Source of the DNA: Tieghemiomyces parasiticus
Taxonomy: Eukaryota; Kickxellomycota; Dimargaritomycetes; Dimargaritales; Dimargaritaceae
Assembly: GCA_027575765.1 (NCBI GenBank)
Contig: JANBPT010000052.1
Coordinates: 27,459 to 91,458, forward strand
Reading direction: 5' to 3'
DNA: 64,000 bases
The notes beneath the pieces were generated by a model that saw nothing but the letters and a program-made list of their open reading frames with translations, did not search any database and was not told where the DNA came from. Below are positions 28,725 through 39,017 of the stretch, one piece after another. Position 1 is the stretch's first letter. Each line of letters opens with the position of its first letter. The position numbers and the translations under genes were made by a program.

Positions 28725-31379
28725 GGTGAGCGAGCGAAGTGTGAGGAAGGTGGGCGGCCTGCGAAATGCGGGAGGAGTTTGAATGGTGGGGGGAGGGTTT
28801 GAGTATTAAATTCGCTCCCAGAAGCACAATTAACAGATTAGTGGCATTTACCGACACTTGGCGTTGCCTCAATCCGGGGTACGTATGCTGCTCACATTAG
28901 CGAGAACGCCCTCTTTGTCCATCTCAACCAGAGTAGTTAGTATAGTCCACAGCATGTTCGTCACAAGCTCTAGTCGCTTTAATCCCCAGCTTTGTAGACT
29001 CAGTGCATTCGCTCATTATCTGCTCACGGACCAATTTGGCATTCAGTACCAGACCTTTATCATATATGTTCCAAAAAAAATAGCGGGACATTCGGTGCAA
29101 TGGTACGGTGGTAAGCGCGTACTCAATCCTTTATCTGCCCCTGTCACTGTAAGCGATCCGCTTTTTGTTGGCGACGGAGTAAAATAACGACAGCCACCTG
29201 AGGTTTTGTCCCTCTGTCGTGGGCCACATATGGCTATAGTCGAAAACGCCTCGAGAAAGCCCCTAAGGATACCGGTATGTTTCCCGTCACTCGTTATCAC
29301 TCCTGCAGTGAAATATAGCCGGCCGAGGGGCAAGGTTATTCCGCTTGAAGGAAGTCGTCGCGAAAGAGGTACCAAGAAGAAAACGTGGCTCGAATGGAAA
29401 AAGGGGGATGATAAACTTCGAATTCACACAATGCGTGTGGTGGGAGTAAACTCATTCAATAAAACGATCAAACGTTTAGCTTTAACTGGTAGTGTGGATT
29501 GTAAATTAGATGATTACTATTATTCCATCGAATGGCGACCAGGTGTTATTTTATACTTGAATAACAATGGCCGACATCATTCGTAGTAACTATTTAGCCC
29601 GGACTAGAGGATCCGGGACGACAGGTCGTGGCGGAGCCGGGCGCCGACAGGAAATGGAGAGACGTCTAGATAGCCGTTGAATCAGGAATAAATGAAATAT
29701 AGAAGAAAATTGTCTAAAAGAATAACAGGCTGCATCCAGTTTGAATAATGAAGGTGATGGGAGGGCTGGGCCACCGTGGGTGTTATACCGCTAAAGGGGA
29801 CTAGCGGGCGTGGGGGTTGTGACAGGCTTTACTGAGGATGCGACGATATAAGCAATAGACGATAAGTGAGAATAGTGCAATAGTAAGGCGGATACGAGCG
29901 GTAGAAGCTAGTGTGATGGAGAAAAGGCGTGGGGAAAGTGATAGGCGTAAGGGAAGGTGGTAGCAGGGGTGCTACGAATGCTAAACGATATGAGATGTAG
30001 GTTAGCAAACGGAGAGGGATCAAGGAGGAGGGCGGAGTCCAGTACTGATATAAAGCGCGAGGCCAGGTGGTTTGAGGCCGGTTAGTTGCCCGCTGAAGGT
30101 TGTAGGGCGGATTCAGCGGTCGGTGGCTTGGAGAATTTGCCTATAGGTGCGTCGGTTATGCAGCCCCGTTTATGGACGTCATAGTGGGGATAGAGAGATA
30201 TACCTTCCATTAATCAGCTACTATATGGAGCAGCCACCAAGGCAGGGCGGCACCACCTGGGACGGAAAAGCAGCCGGCTGGCCTCACTTGGGGTATGGAT
30301 CATGAGGTGGGGGTTTAGGCTACGACAGGGATTTAGGAATAAGCGATAGGAATAAAGGGGATACAGGTGTCTGCTCGGACTGAGAAGGGGACTTGATAAT
30401 TCCCGGTTCTTGTTTCGGCAGGGTCGGCACCGTTTGATCCTTGGCGCCTTGCGAAATAGAACGAAAACGGAAGGCGCAACTATGGACGCTACCTCCATCA
30501 TCCGTTACTACTCTTCCTTGCCGTCGTCCTCAATAAACTGACCCCGGGGGCTTGATCTGCCATAAATAACCTGCATCCCTTGCTATTTGCCAAATGAGCC
30601 TAATGTCCAATGTTTAACTGGTAAACTGAAGGATGAACAGCCCATGTAAAATCACCCTTTCCTGTGAGATAGGGCTGGTGCCCGTACAGCTACCTCTCTC
30701 CGATTCAAGGTGCAGGAGACCTCGACCTACCCCCGCTGGTGCTTTTAGACTGAACACTTCCCGTAAATGGACGGCTCTAAATAACTGTGGATTGTGGCGA
30801 TTTTGTGATACACGCCTCGGAGGCGTCCCTCTTTCTTGTACACATTTTTTCGCAACCAATAAATAGGGGCCGTGATGAGGGGCACCGGTCATACTAAACG
30901 GAAAGGTGGTGATTTGTCAGTGAAAAAAAAACAAAAAAAATGTATTATAATGGCGGCCTATAATGGACTGGCTGTGAGTTGCAGTAGTTGCCGAAGGGTT
31001 GCGACTTGGTGCGTCCTGTTGGAGTTCGGTCCGATTGCATACAGACGGTGTGGTGTGTACATGCATAACACAGCCAGGATAGCTGGCCTATCATGTAGCC
31101 TTGAGGGTTGCACTACGAAAGTAACACGGAAAGTCATGTCTCATATTTTTTTTTCTCTTGACCTTTCCTTCGAATGACCACCGCAGGTGGACTACGAGGC
31201 TGGACTCGCGAGCCGGGATGTTCATGCCCCCCCTCGGATTATGCGTGAGAGGTCTAAAGGTATTCCACGACACATATCGTATCAATTTGGGGATTTTCTT
31301 GTCGACAAGGCACTGTCGCCCTGCTAATTAAATATATCGTTTACTCTCCATAGAAATGACGACCCTTTTTCCCTCGCCC
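28725..31379. other. Long low-GC intergenic region
   Basis: About 2.65 kb with no recognised gene. Two plus-strand open stretches share one frame (28858-29187 and 29206-29586, about 240 codons with a single stop between). They are unassigned and may be a decayed gene. The part from 29590 to 31379 has only short unstructured ORFs. Confidence 0.45.
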
Positions 31380-31387
31380 TATAAAAG
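31380..31387 (+). promoter_or_regulatory. TATA box of secreted orphan gene
   Basis: TATAAAAG lies 165 bp before ATG 31545 and is followed by a C/T-rich leader. Confidence 0.6.
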
Positions 31388-31544
31388 CATTCAACTTATC
31401 TCACTGTTTTGGTATCCTTATCCCCTCTTATCAATTCATTTTTCAAGTTCTATACTACATCGATTTTTTTCATAGCGCCAATTTCTTCGATTCTTCACCC
31501 CTACATATCACCTCGCCAGAAGCCTCCGCACTTGCACGTACACC

Positions 31545-32954
31545 ATGCACGTGGTCAAAATTTCCACCTTCACTCTGGCCGTTGTGGCAGCATCAGCTGT
31601 CGCCACTGCTTCCGCCGCCGCTGTACGCTTGCACCGACGCAGTACCTGGTACCCGCGACCAGATAACCTAGTCGAAACGGATGACTATAGCGACCAATCG
31701 AACTACCGGCTTACACCCGAAATGGAGCCGTACCACTATCCTCAGCACCTGCCGCTAGGGTCAACCCATGTCGGTACACGTTATTATGGGTACTCAAACC
31801 TTGTCCCGTCCCCGTACACACAAGAGTACCCTGCCTATCTGGGTGCTACATATCCAGGATCGGAGAGCACGTTGCCGGGATCCGGCGAGTGGTCCCTATT
31901 TTCCAGCGGCGGTTCCAACTCTCAAGGTACTTCTTACGAAGCGCCCCTACATGGAGGTTTTGGCGCAGGCATGGGCATCTCTGGTACCCCCATAGCGGAG
32001 AACCCGGCGTTCCGTCCACAGTATTACGGAGGCATGTCAGGTCTGCCGACACGGCCAACGAACCACCATGACCTAGATAGCATGCAGTACGTACCCCCAT
32101 TGTCCTTAACCAGAACCCAGACGCCTCGGAATGGCGCCCCTCCTCCAAACACCGAAAGTAGAGCGTGGCCGCCCCCGGCATACACATCTACAGCCGGTCA
32201 AGTAAACAAGCCCAGCAACCCGCCTTCAGAGGATCGGAGAGTTAGAAGAAAGCTTAATGACGCACCGCGCAACGATCAATCGCCAGCTCAAAGCCCGACT
32301 GACCCCATCCTCAACCGCAGCTGTCAAATAGATATTCCCAACTATGGCTCATACAACTACGTTGACAGTGACATCCTGCACCAGGCACCAGGATCAAGCC
32401 CAACCGCTTTGGAGAAAGTCTATGAGGCCTCCGACGAAGACCTGCAACGTCTCATTGCCGACAACCTTGCCTACTACACCAGGCTCATCGGAAACGAGGG
32501 AGGAGCCTCGAGCGATGGCGAAGAAGAGCCAGAGAAAGGAAATGCGAAGGGTCGCCAATTGGATAGGCTTTTATCTATAGCCCGTTGCGATTTATATTTA
32601 AACGGCGGCCTGGGCCTGGTCTACTCCTTTCACCTTGACCAGGAGGGTAAGGTCATGGTCGCCTTCTATTCGTCCGAGCAACTCGCAGAAAAAGAAACGG
32701 CCGCACACTTGATGAAATTGATCCCAGATAGCCTATACTTTAACGTCCTACCTTTGAACGGCGACCGAGAACACGAGGAGGAGGTCGTACGCCGCATCGT
32801 GGAGGAATATAACAAGGTACCAAAGAGTGCGGTACATCGACATGTGCTCCATTACAACTTGCTCGAGAGACCCCACCTGAGACCCAGCGAAGGTCTATGG
32901 AGGATTTATCCTGTATCCCAGCAATTTAAGAATAAGGTCTTGCATATTCAATAA
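31545..32954 (+). CDS. Secreted Tyr/Pro-rich protein of unknown function
   Basis: I do not recognise this 469-residue protein. It has a strong signal peptide (residues about 1-25, MHVVKISTFTLAVVAASAVA then an Ala-rich site) followed by a dibasic LHRRS. Residues about 30-240 are low in complexity and rich in Tyr, Pro, Ser, Thr and Gly. From about 290 a more folded-looking domain appears: an acidic helix (SDEDLQRLIADNLAYYTRLI), a Glu/Lys-rich linker, then alternating hydrophobic segments (DLYLNGGLGLVYSFHL, KVMVAFYSSEQL, DSLYFNVLPL) to the end. Only two cysteines are seen. It has a TATA box and AATAAA at about 32971, so it looks like an expressed gene. Wall or secreted effector roles would be guesses. 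Confidence 0.7.
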   Translation: MHVVKISTFTLAVVAASAVATASAAAVRLHRRSTWYPRPDNLVETDDYSDQSNYRLTPEMEPYHYPQHLPLGSTHVGTRYYGYSNLVPSPYTQEYPAYLGATYPGSESTLPGSGEWSLFSSGGSNSQGTSYEAPLHGGFGAGMGISGTPIAENPAFRPQYYGGMSGLPTRPTNHHDLDSMQYVPPLSLTRTQTPRNGAPPPNTESRAWPPPAYTSTAGQVNKPSNPPSEDRRVRRKLNDAPRNDQSPAQSPTDPILNRSCQIDIPNYGSYNYVDSDILHQAPGSSPTALEKVYEASDEDLQRLIADNLAYYTRLIGNEGGASSDGEEEPEKGNAKGRQLDRLLSIARCDLYLNGGLGLVYSFHLDQEGKVMVAFYSSEQLAEKETAAHLMKLIPDSLYFNVLPLNGDREHEEEVVRRIVEEYNKVPKSAVHRHVLHYNLLERPHLRPSEGLWRIYPVSQQFKNKVLHIQ

Positions 32955-34851
32955 CTATTTGGTTAGAGCAATAAACTAGGTTGAAATGACGACTCGTGGT
33001 GTCGTTGGACTCAAATGTTAGGAAAAGTGCCTCCCGACAGGTCACAATACTGACAAACAGAGCAACACAAGGTCGAAGCAACAGCAATAATCGAGGGGAA
33101 GATAGGAAGGCTGAAACCCCATTCGGTAAACCCCGTTGGGTACGTACGACGACTAGAACGACTCGACGGCCAGCGCATTGAACTAAGGCACCGGAACCAA
33201 GTGACGAACGAGGCGCATATTGTGGCCTGTGTGTACTGCTTTAGTAGACGTGGGGTGCACCGCAGAAAGGCGCCGAATCGTCCATATCGCACCAAGTCCA
33301 ACTCGTCGGGGGCTAAAAGTACCATCAACCCAGTACCGCTCGTCCGTTTTCCTTCCTATGTAGACCTTCGGCCATCAGCTTGAGATACTCTGTCCCGACA
33401 TCCGCCTAGTGGACACATGCAAGTATAGGCTATATTATGTTTGGTAACTATACCCCTCCACAACTATCTAAAGAGTCATCACGCACTCTACCCTGATCCA
33501 ACGCTCATGGTTGGCTCTTGGCTCCGTAGCGACGGTGTCAGTGGTGCTGAGTGGCTCAACTCTGTATCTTCGGTGTAGAGCGCCGCCTTAGAGCGTGCGA
33601 CCGGATCTCGATATGCCCCTTTCGCGCCCTACTATCGGTCTCACCTCGCCGAGTGGCTTGACTCTACCCCTGCGAACCCCGGTATGCTACTTGCAAATGA
33701 TATTTCACTGACCTGTACTAGAGCCTAGGCGCTGAGTCTGCTGCGTGCGAAGATCCAATGGGTCCGCGAGTCAATGCATTATACCCCAGAGAACTCCGTC
33801 TGGATGCCACCCTTTCTGTCTTCCTATGCGGAATCCGCCCAACGTCTCAAACGCACGCCACCCACCTTCCAAACGGCCCTTTGCTGGATTCCAAGGCGTG
33901 GGACCTGACTACTTGCAATCCCATCGGAACACAGACCCCGATTATTAGCTCAGACTCGTCTGGAATCGAGCAACAGCGCTTGGATATCTAGAGACCGTTA
34001 CTGTAATCACACGTGGTCCGAGGCAACTCCCAGTGACTGTGATTTTACCTGAAGTGCGCCCAGTTCCCGCTCACAATTTACAAATTATCTTCAACCATCG
34101 CAATACCATAGATGTCCCTCAGTCAGCCAGTGGAGGTTACGCTTAACGAGCACATATGCCTGCTATGGGTATGTAGTTCTGTCCAAAAGGGTGATGCCAG
34201 CCACCATGCGATAACTCGTGGCCAGAAGGTGAGTTACGTCCTTTTCAACCTATGATTAACCTTAAGCACCTGCCTAGTATCCGTTTTTCCGTCTCCATCC
34301 GGGAGCCTGGCTAATACCCGCCCACTTCTACGCCGGGAAACCGATGTGCTAGACTGAATAACTGCCAATTTATGGTACAGGATGAGCAGACTGACGACAT
34401 TAACTTCCTGCCTGGTATAGCTCATGTGAAGGCCGCCGAAACACTGACAAGCACGTGGCTTGACAGGTAACCTGCCCTAACCAGTGACACACCTTGCACC
34501 GGGCCGTCATTAAGCTAGAAAACCACCGGCCCCGGAGCGTCTATACTTGGAAACGGCATCGGGTGAGCCCACTCACAATCGGCAAAAAGGGACATATTCC
34601 TGGCAAGTGGTCCACAATTGCCCGCCCCAGCCAATGATGGCTGTTTTCCGTGGACGCACTCTTTCATTACCTTGCCGTAGTACCACGCGTTTACCTTAAA
34701 ATGATTCAAAAATTGGTATTGGGATGGAATAAAGTAATGGAACCCATCGAAATAGCTGGGCAATGGTCAACCGATCGAGGGGTAATGCTATTAGTAGTAA
34801 TGATAAAAAGAGGCGTGTAAAGCGAGGACTAAAACCAGATGCCCGGCCCAC
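32955..34851. other. Intergenic region between secreted orphan and importin gene
   Basis: About 1.9 kb. AATAAA near 32971 belongs to the upstream gene. Otherwise I see only short ORFs without recognisable products. The right end holds the 3' UTR of the minus-strand importin gene. Confidence 0.5.
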
Positions 34852-37800
34852 TTATGCTGCAGTGGCCGAGTCCGTATCGTCAGTATCCACGCCGGATGTG
34901 CTGAGGACCTGCATGACGAAGTTCTGCTTGTCGGCCGTTAGGCCAGCGGTCATACCCTCAAACGTCGGTGCCCCAGCGGCCTTGAGACCGTTAAATACGG
35001 TGCGGAACTCGTTATACACGTTAAGCTGGTCGAGCGGTGACTCGAACAGGACCTCCTCATCGAGGTCCTCGTCGTCATCGTCATCAATCTCGTCGCCTAG
35101 GTGTGGGGTTAGGTCCTCCACGACCCCATCAACGTGATCGTCGTCATCGCCATCAGCGCCACTGGCAATGACGTTTGATTTGCTTAATTTCTTGGCCTCT
35201 CGGGCCAGGTGGTCGAGGTACGCTTTATCCTCGGCATCCACGTCGGCTTCTTCATCGTCCTCGCCGTCAAAATCGCCTTCGTCACGCCCGCCAAACAGGC
35301 TGTCGTCGTCCGAATCGCCCATATCCTCGGCGTACTCCTTCACCATCTGGTGGCGGTGGGCCTGGGCGCGCGGGAGGGTTTCGAAGGCCCGCAGCAGGGT
35401 GTCGAACAAAGTGGGGAGGCCGGCCTGGACGGTGGTAGGGAGGTCGGTGGCAGGGAGGCTAATCACGGCGCAGAGCGCCAGAATGAGCAGCTTCTTATCG
35501 TGTACCCGCTGGAATCGGTCAGTGCTGCTAGTAAGGCGGGTAAAATACGGGGTGGTAAGCTGGTGGGCCTCAAGGGCGCCAAGGGTCAGCCGAGGGTTGT
35601 AGTAGAGGGCGTTGAGCACCAGTTCGAGGCAGTAGACGAGCAAGGTGCGGGAGGTGATGGCCCCCGTGGCCTGAAGAAGCTGGCCGGCCTGGACCACCAG
35701 ATCGGGAACCTGGGCGTCGAGCTGACCCCGGCAGTGTAGCATGAGGGACTCGGCGAGCTTGCAAGCGCTGACACGGTCGCTCTGGCCCATGCGCTCGTTA
35801 CGCAGGCCGGTGTACACAAAGTGCAGCATGCAGTCGAGAATGGCCGGGTTGGCCACTACCTCGCGGGCGCCATAGGACACGAAGTTGTCCAGGGTGGGCA
35901 GCATCACCTCGAAGTAGTCCAGACCGCTGCCGTCGAAGGAGGATCGGATGACCGGCAGCAGACTCCACATGGCCGGCGAGATTTGCTTGGTGTAGAAAGT
36001 GAGGCAGTCGAGAATCTCAAACACATCGTCGTACACGTCAATCAGCTCGTGCTGGAACGTGAAGGCAGCCAACGGGACCAAGTGCTGCTCAAGCTGGGTC
36101 ACAATCTGCGGGGTAGACTCTAAATTGAGGATGAGGGTGGAGATGGTGCGCAGAATCCCCATGGCCGCAAAGGTCTTGTCACCAAGAGCGTCGTAGTCGA
36201 ACTCCTCGGTGCTGTCCGGGTCACCCAGAGCCGCGCGGGTGGAGTCCTGCATAAGGCGGGCGTAGGTCTGGCTGAGCTGGCCACACAGCTCCACCGCGTA
36301 GGGCGCCATGTGGTCCGAAAAGGTCTCGACAACCTCCTCCATCACACCGGCCAAGGTGTCCACGTCCAGATCGTGGGTAAGCGCTAGGAAGCTCTGCATG
36401 ATCTGCGGTAGGTGCGGGATGATGCGGTCATGCAGTTCCTCATGGTGCACCAGCGACTGGAAGGCCACGGCGGCCTGGACCCGCACGGGCACCTCCGGGT
36501 CACCCAGGAGGGCCAGGGTACGTTCCAGGATGAACGGCAGACACTGCGGGTTCTTGAACGGGAGCGAGCCAAAGTCGCTATAAAAGGCCAGGGCACGGAG
36601 CCGCAGGAAGCGGTTGGGACTGGTGAATTCTGGGAACACGTGGGTGACCACAAACTGTTCCATGTTACCACGCACGGGGGACTTGGCGTGCAGAACCACC
36701 TTGGCCAGAGCGGCCAGCATGTGCAGGGCGCCGTCCTTGCGGCGCGGGTCGCGTGCGGTCGAATCAGCGCTAGCGTACTCGAGGACAACCTGGTTGATGA
36801 AGTTCATGATGAGCATGAAGGAGTGCTTGCGGCGGTCGGTAGCCAGGTCATGCAGCAGGTTGGTGGCGGCCATGGTGGGCGAGTCGAAATCGCCCATGGG
36901 GTCGGACCGCTTGTGCACAAAGTCGAGCGGGTTGTCTTCCCACAGTTCCTCCTCCTCGGGGGTATACATAAGCTGGGGGAACACGTAGTGCTGCACGAGG
37001 GTCTCGGTGTGGGGCTTGATAAGTTTCCACGGGGTGCGGTGCTTGATGGCATCGCTGAAGAAGCCGCTGGTCAGGAACAGGCACTTAGGGCTGAACCGGG
37101 TGGCGCGTGCCACGAAGGCCTCGACCTGAGAAAAGTAAGCGCGCACCAATTCGGGCGCGTAGTGGGTCACAAAGTGTTCCGCGAAGGGTCGATACACGGA
37201 CTGGGCCTCGGGGAGCAGGGCCGGGTTGCCATATTTGGCAAACAGGCGGTTAACGCAACGCATGGCCCACTTGCGGGCCTTCATACCCTCGTCGCCAGCG
37301 GCCTCCTCGAGCTCGGCATCGGCCCCCAGCTCGGAGGGGCGCTGGATGGTGCGCACAAACAGGGCCAGCCAGGTGGACAGCACGGCGTCCTGCTGCAGGA
37401 GCGGACTCAGTTCGACCATGATGGCGGCGTGGAAGCAGCGTAGGACCACCTTGAGCATGGCGGCGGCCTCATCGCCCGGAAGGGCTACCAGGCGATCCCC
37501 CAGGTCGCAGACGATGGGGAAGCACACGGTGATGATTTCCTCAAGCGGGGCACGCTCTTGGTCGCCCGTCTTCCATTGGTAGAAACGCACGGCGGCCAGC
37601 AGGGTGAGCAGGCCGGTGTGCACGGTGGGCAGGTCACTGGCCTGCAGGCAGTCGCGGGTCTGCGGGAGGTACGTGGGCCAGTTGGCGGGGAAGTCGGCGT
37701 GGAGCATCGGGGTCAGGCAGTTGACCAGCTGCACGCGGACGGCCGGCGGGGAACGCACCATTAGCGGGATGATGGCCTCCCGGATGGCCCGCTTGTCCCC

Positions 37801-38049
37801 CTCGGCGATGGCGACGGTTTTGCTGTGGGTGGATGGGTCCCAACCGGTGCGCACCCGATTCTTGAAGTAAATAGAGGCGGCCTGCTTGACGCTGGTGTCG
37901 GGATCATTGGCGTTGAGGATTTCCAGCAGCTGCGTAAACAGCGTCGGCGAGGTCTCGAGCGCCTTCAGGTGCACCTCAGCGTCCTTGCGAACCTGCTGGG
38001 CGGGATCCAGCGTGGCCCGGAAGAGCTCGTAGATCGAGGCGGTGTCCAT
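34852..38049 (-). CDS. Importin-7/8-type karyopherin (Nmd5/Sxm1 family)
   Basis: This 1065-residue nuclear transport receptor is a HEAT-repeat solenoid that binds RanGTP and carries cargo into the nucleus. ATG 38049 starts MDTASIYELFRATLDPAQQV, the usual start of an importin-beta N-terminal domain; 11 upstream codons are open but unconserved. Family features include KQAASIYFKNRVRTGWDP, FPANWPTYLPQ, the FYQWK segment, and YTPEEEELWEDNPLDFVHK, typical of the importin-7/8 and Nmd5/Sxm1 group. A long acidic region follows near the C-terminus (about 920-1030, rich in Asp and Glu), as in importin-7. The choice between Nmd5 and Sxm1 subtypes needs a tree. It is intronless and divergent from FOL1. 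Confidence 0.93.
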   Translation of the reverse strand: MDTASIYELFRATLDPAQQVRKDAEVHLKALETSPTLFTQLLEILNANDPDTSVKQAASIYFKNRVRTGWDPSTHSKTVAIAEGDKRAIREAIIPLMVRSPPAVRVQLVNCLTPMLHADFPANWPTYLPQTRDCLQASDLPTVHTGLLTLLAAVRFYQWKTGDQERAPLEEIITVCFPIVCDLGDRLVALPGDEAAAMLKVVLRCFHAAIMVELSPLLQQDAVLSTWLALFVRTIQRPSELGADAELEEAAGDEGMKARKWAMRCVNRLFAKYGNPALLPEAQSVYRPFAEHFVTHYAPELVRAYFSQVEAFVARATRFSPKCLFLTSGFFSDAIKHRTPWKLIKPHTETLVQHYVFPQLMYTPEEEELWEDNPLDFVHKRSDPMGDFDSPTMAATNLLHDLATDRRKHSFMLIMNFINQVVLEYASADSTARDPRRKDGALHMLAALAKVVLHAKSPVRGNMEQFVVTHVFPEFTSPNRFLRLRALAFYSDFGSLPFKNPQCLPFILERTLALLGDPEVPVRVQAAVAFQSLVHHEELHDRIIPHLPQIMQSFLALTHDLDVDTLAGVMEEVVETFSDHMAPYAVELCGQLSQTYARLMQDSTRAALGDPDSTEEFDYDALGDKTFAAMGILRTISTLILNLESTPQIVTQLEQHLVPLAAFTFQHELIDVYDDVFEILDCLTFYTKQISPAMWSLLPVIRSSFDGSGLDYFEVMLPTLDNFVSYGAREVVANPAILDCMLHFVYTGLRNERMGQSDRVSACKLAESLMLHCRGQLDAQVPDLVVQAGQLLQATGAITSRTLLVYCLELVLNALYYNPRLTLGALEAHQLTTPYFTRLTSSTDRFQRVHDKKLLILALCAVISLPATDLPTTVQAGLPTLFDTLLRAFETLPRAQAHRHQMVKEYAEDMGDSDDDSLFGGRDEGDFDGEDDEEADVDAEDKAYLDHLAREAKKLSKSNVIASGADGDDDDHVDGVVEDLTPHLGDEIDDDDDEDLDEEVLFESPLDQLNVYNEFRTVFNGLKAAGAPTFEGMTAGLTADKQNFVMQVLSTSGVDTDDTDSATAA

Positions 38050-39017
38050 GGCTCGGGAATAGGAAAAGTAGGAGTACACCAAGGGCTCAGTAGGGTGGGT
38101 AGGGTACTAGGGCATATATGGTAAGGGGTTCTCGGAATGGGCATGCAGATGCAGAATGCTAACGGTTGACAGGGCCTTAAAGAGACGGTGGATGACTGGG
38201 TCAAATATTGCCACCGATAGACAAGGGGGGATGACTAGGAGGTAGTACCGTGGCCTCAATTCAAGCGCTTCTCGAGCCTCGAGGCCCGTCGGCTGTGGGT
38301 ATGATTTGGGCCAACCGAAGCGCAGAAAAAAACCGCCGAAAAAAATCGAGAGGCAGCCAATGGGGGCGGGCAGAACTTAGAGGGGCTTAAAGGAAGCGCA
38401 GGAGGCCGTCGTCGCTAAGTGAGTGAAGCCACGCAGCGGACCGCGAGTCTCCCATGCGGGCCGGTGAGGCAAGGTGACCAGGGCACATCAAAGTGAGTGA
38501 CTCCGACACCTGTCGGTTGGGTGGCGAAGGCCAGCGGCCCCGTAGCAGCAGGGCACCAGGGTTGCGAGCTGAATCCCAGAGCCGATATTCCACCCCACCG
38601 CGCTTAAAGGCTCCCGCTGCTTAGATGATGGGGGCCTGCATAACGAACCGACCGGGCATATGAGACCTAGCTTTAACCCCTTGGCAGCTAACCCCCAGGG
38701 TGCCAACGGCTCACGCCGCACCGAAACCTGGGTGGCACTGGGCGGTAGAACTTATCCCTCTCGCCTGCAAACGCTCGTTCTAGGCCACCACGTCCTGGCT
38801 TCCCATTTGACACGCCCCATCAGGAACCCCCTGGCGAATACGACATAACCAAAGTTCTGGTTTAGCTGACCGAATCCTCAGCAATCGCTCCACACCCGCC
38901 GTACAGCCCCGACCTGGTTACCGAGTGCTCTGCGTCTAGTACGTTTCCACGACCCAAGTCCACAGTTAGCCATCCTTCCTTTTACCCCCCCCCTATCTCA
39001 GTCTCACACGCTCAGCC
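38050..39017. other. Divergent promoter region, importin and FOL1
   Basis: About 970 bp separates the two divergent starts. A-rich runs lie near 38325-38345, and a C/T-rich tract immediately precedes the FOL1 ATG. Short ORFs have no recognisable products. Confidence 0.5.

Noticed and set aside
36412..37443. 343-codon plus-strand ORF within the importin gene
   Set aside because: Antisense shadow of the importin-7/8-type gene. Its translation is His/Gly/Val-rich without known features.
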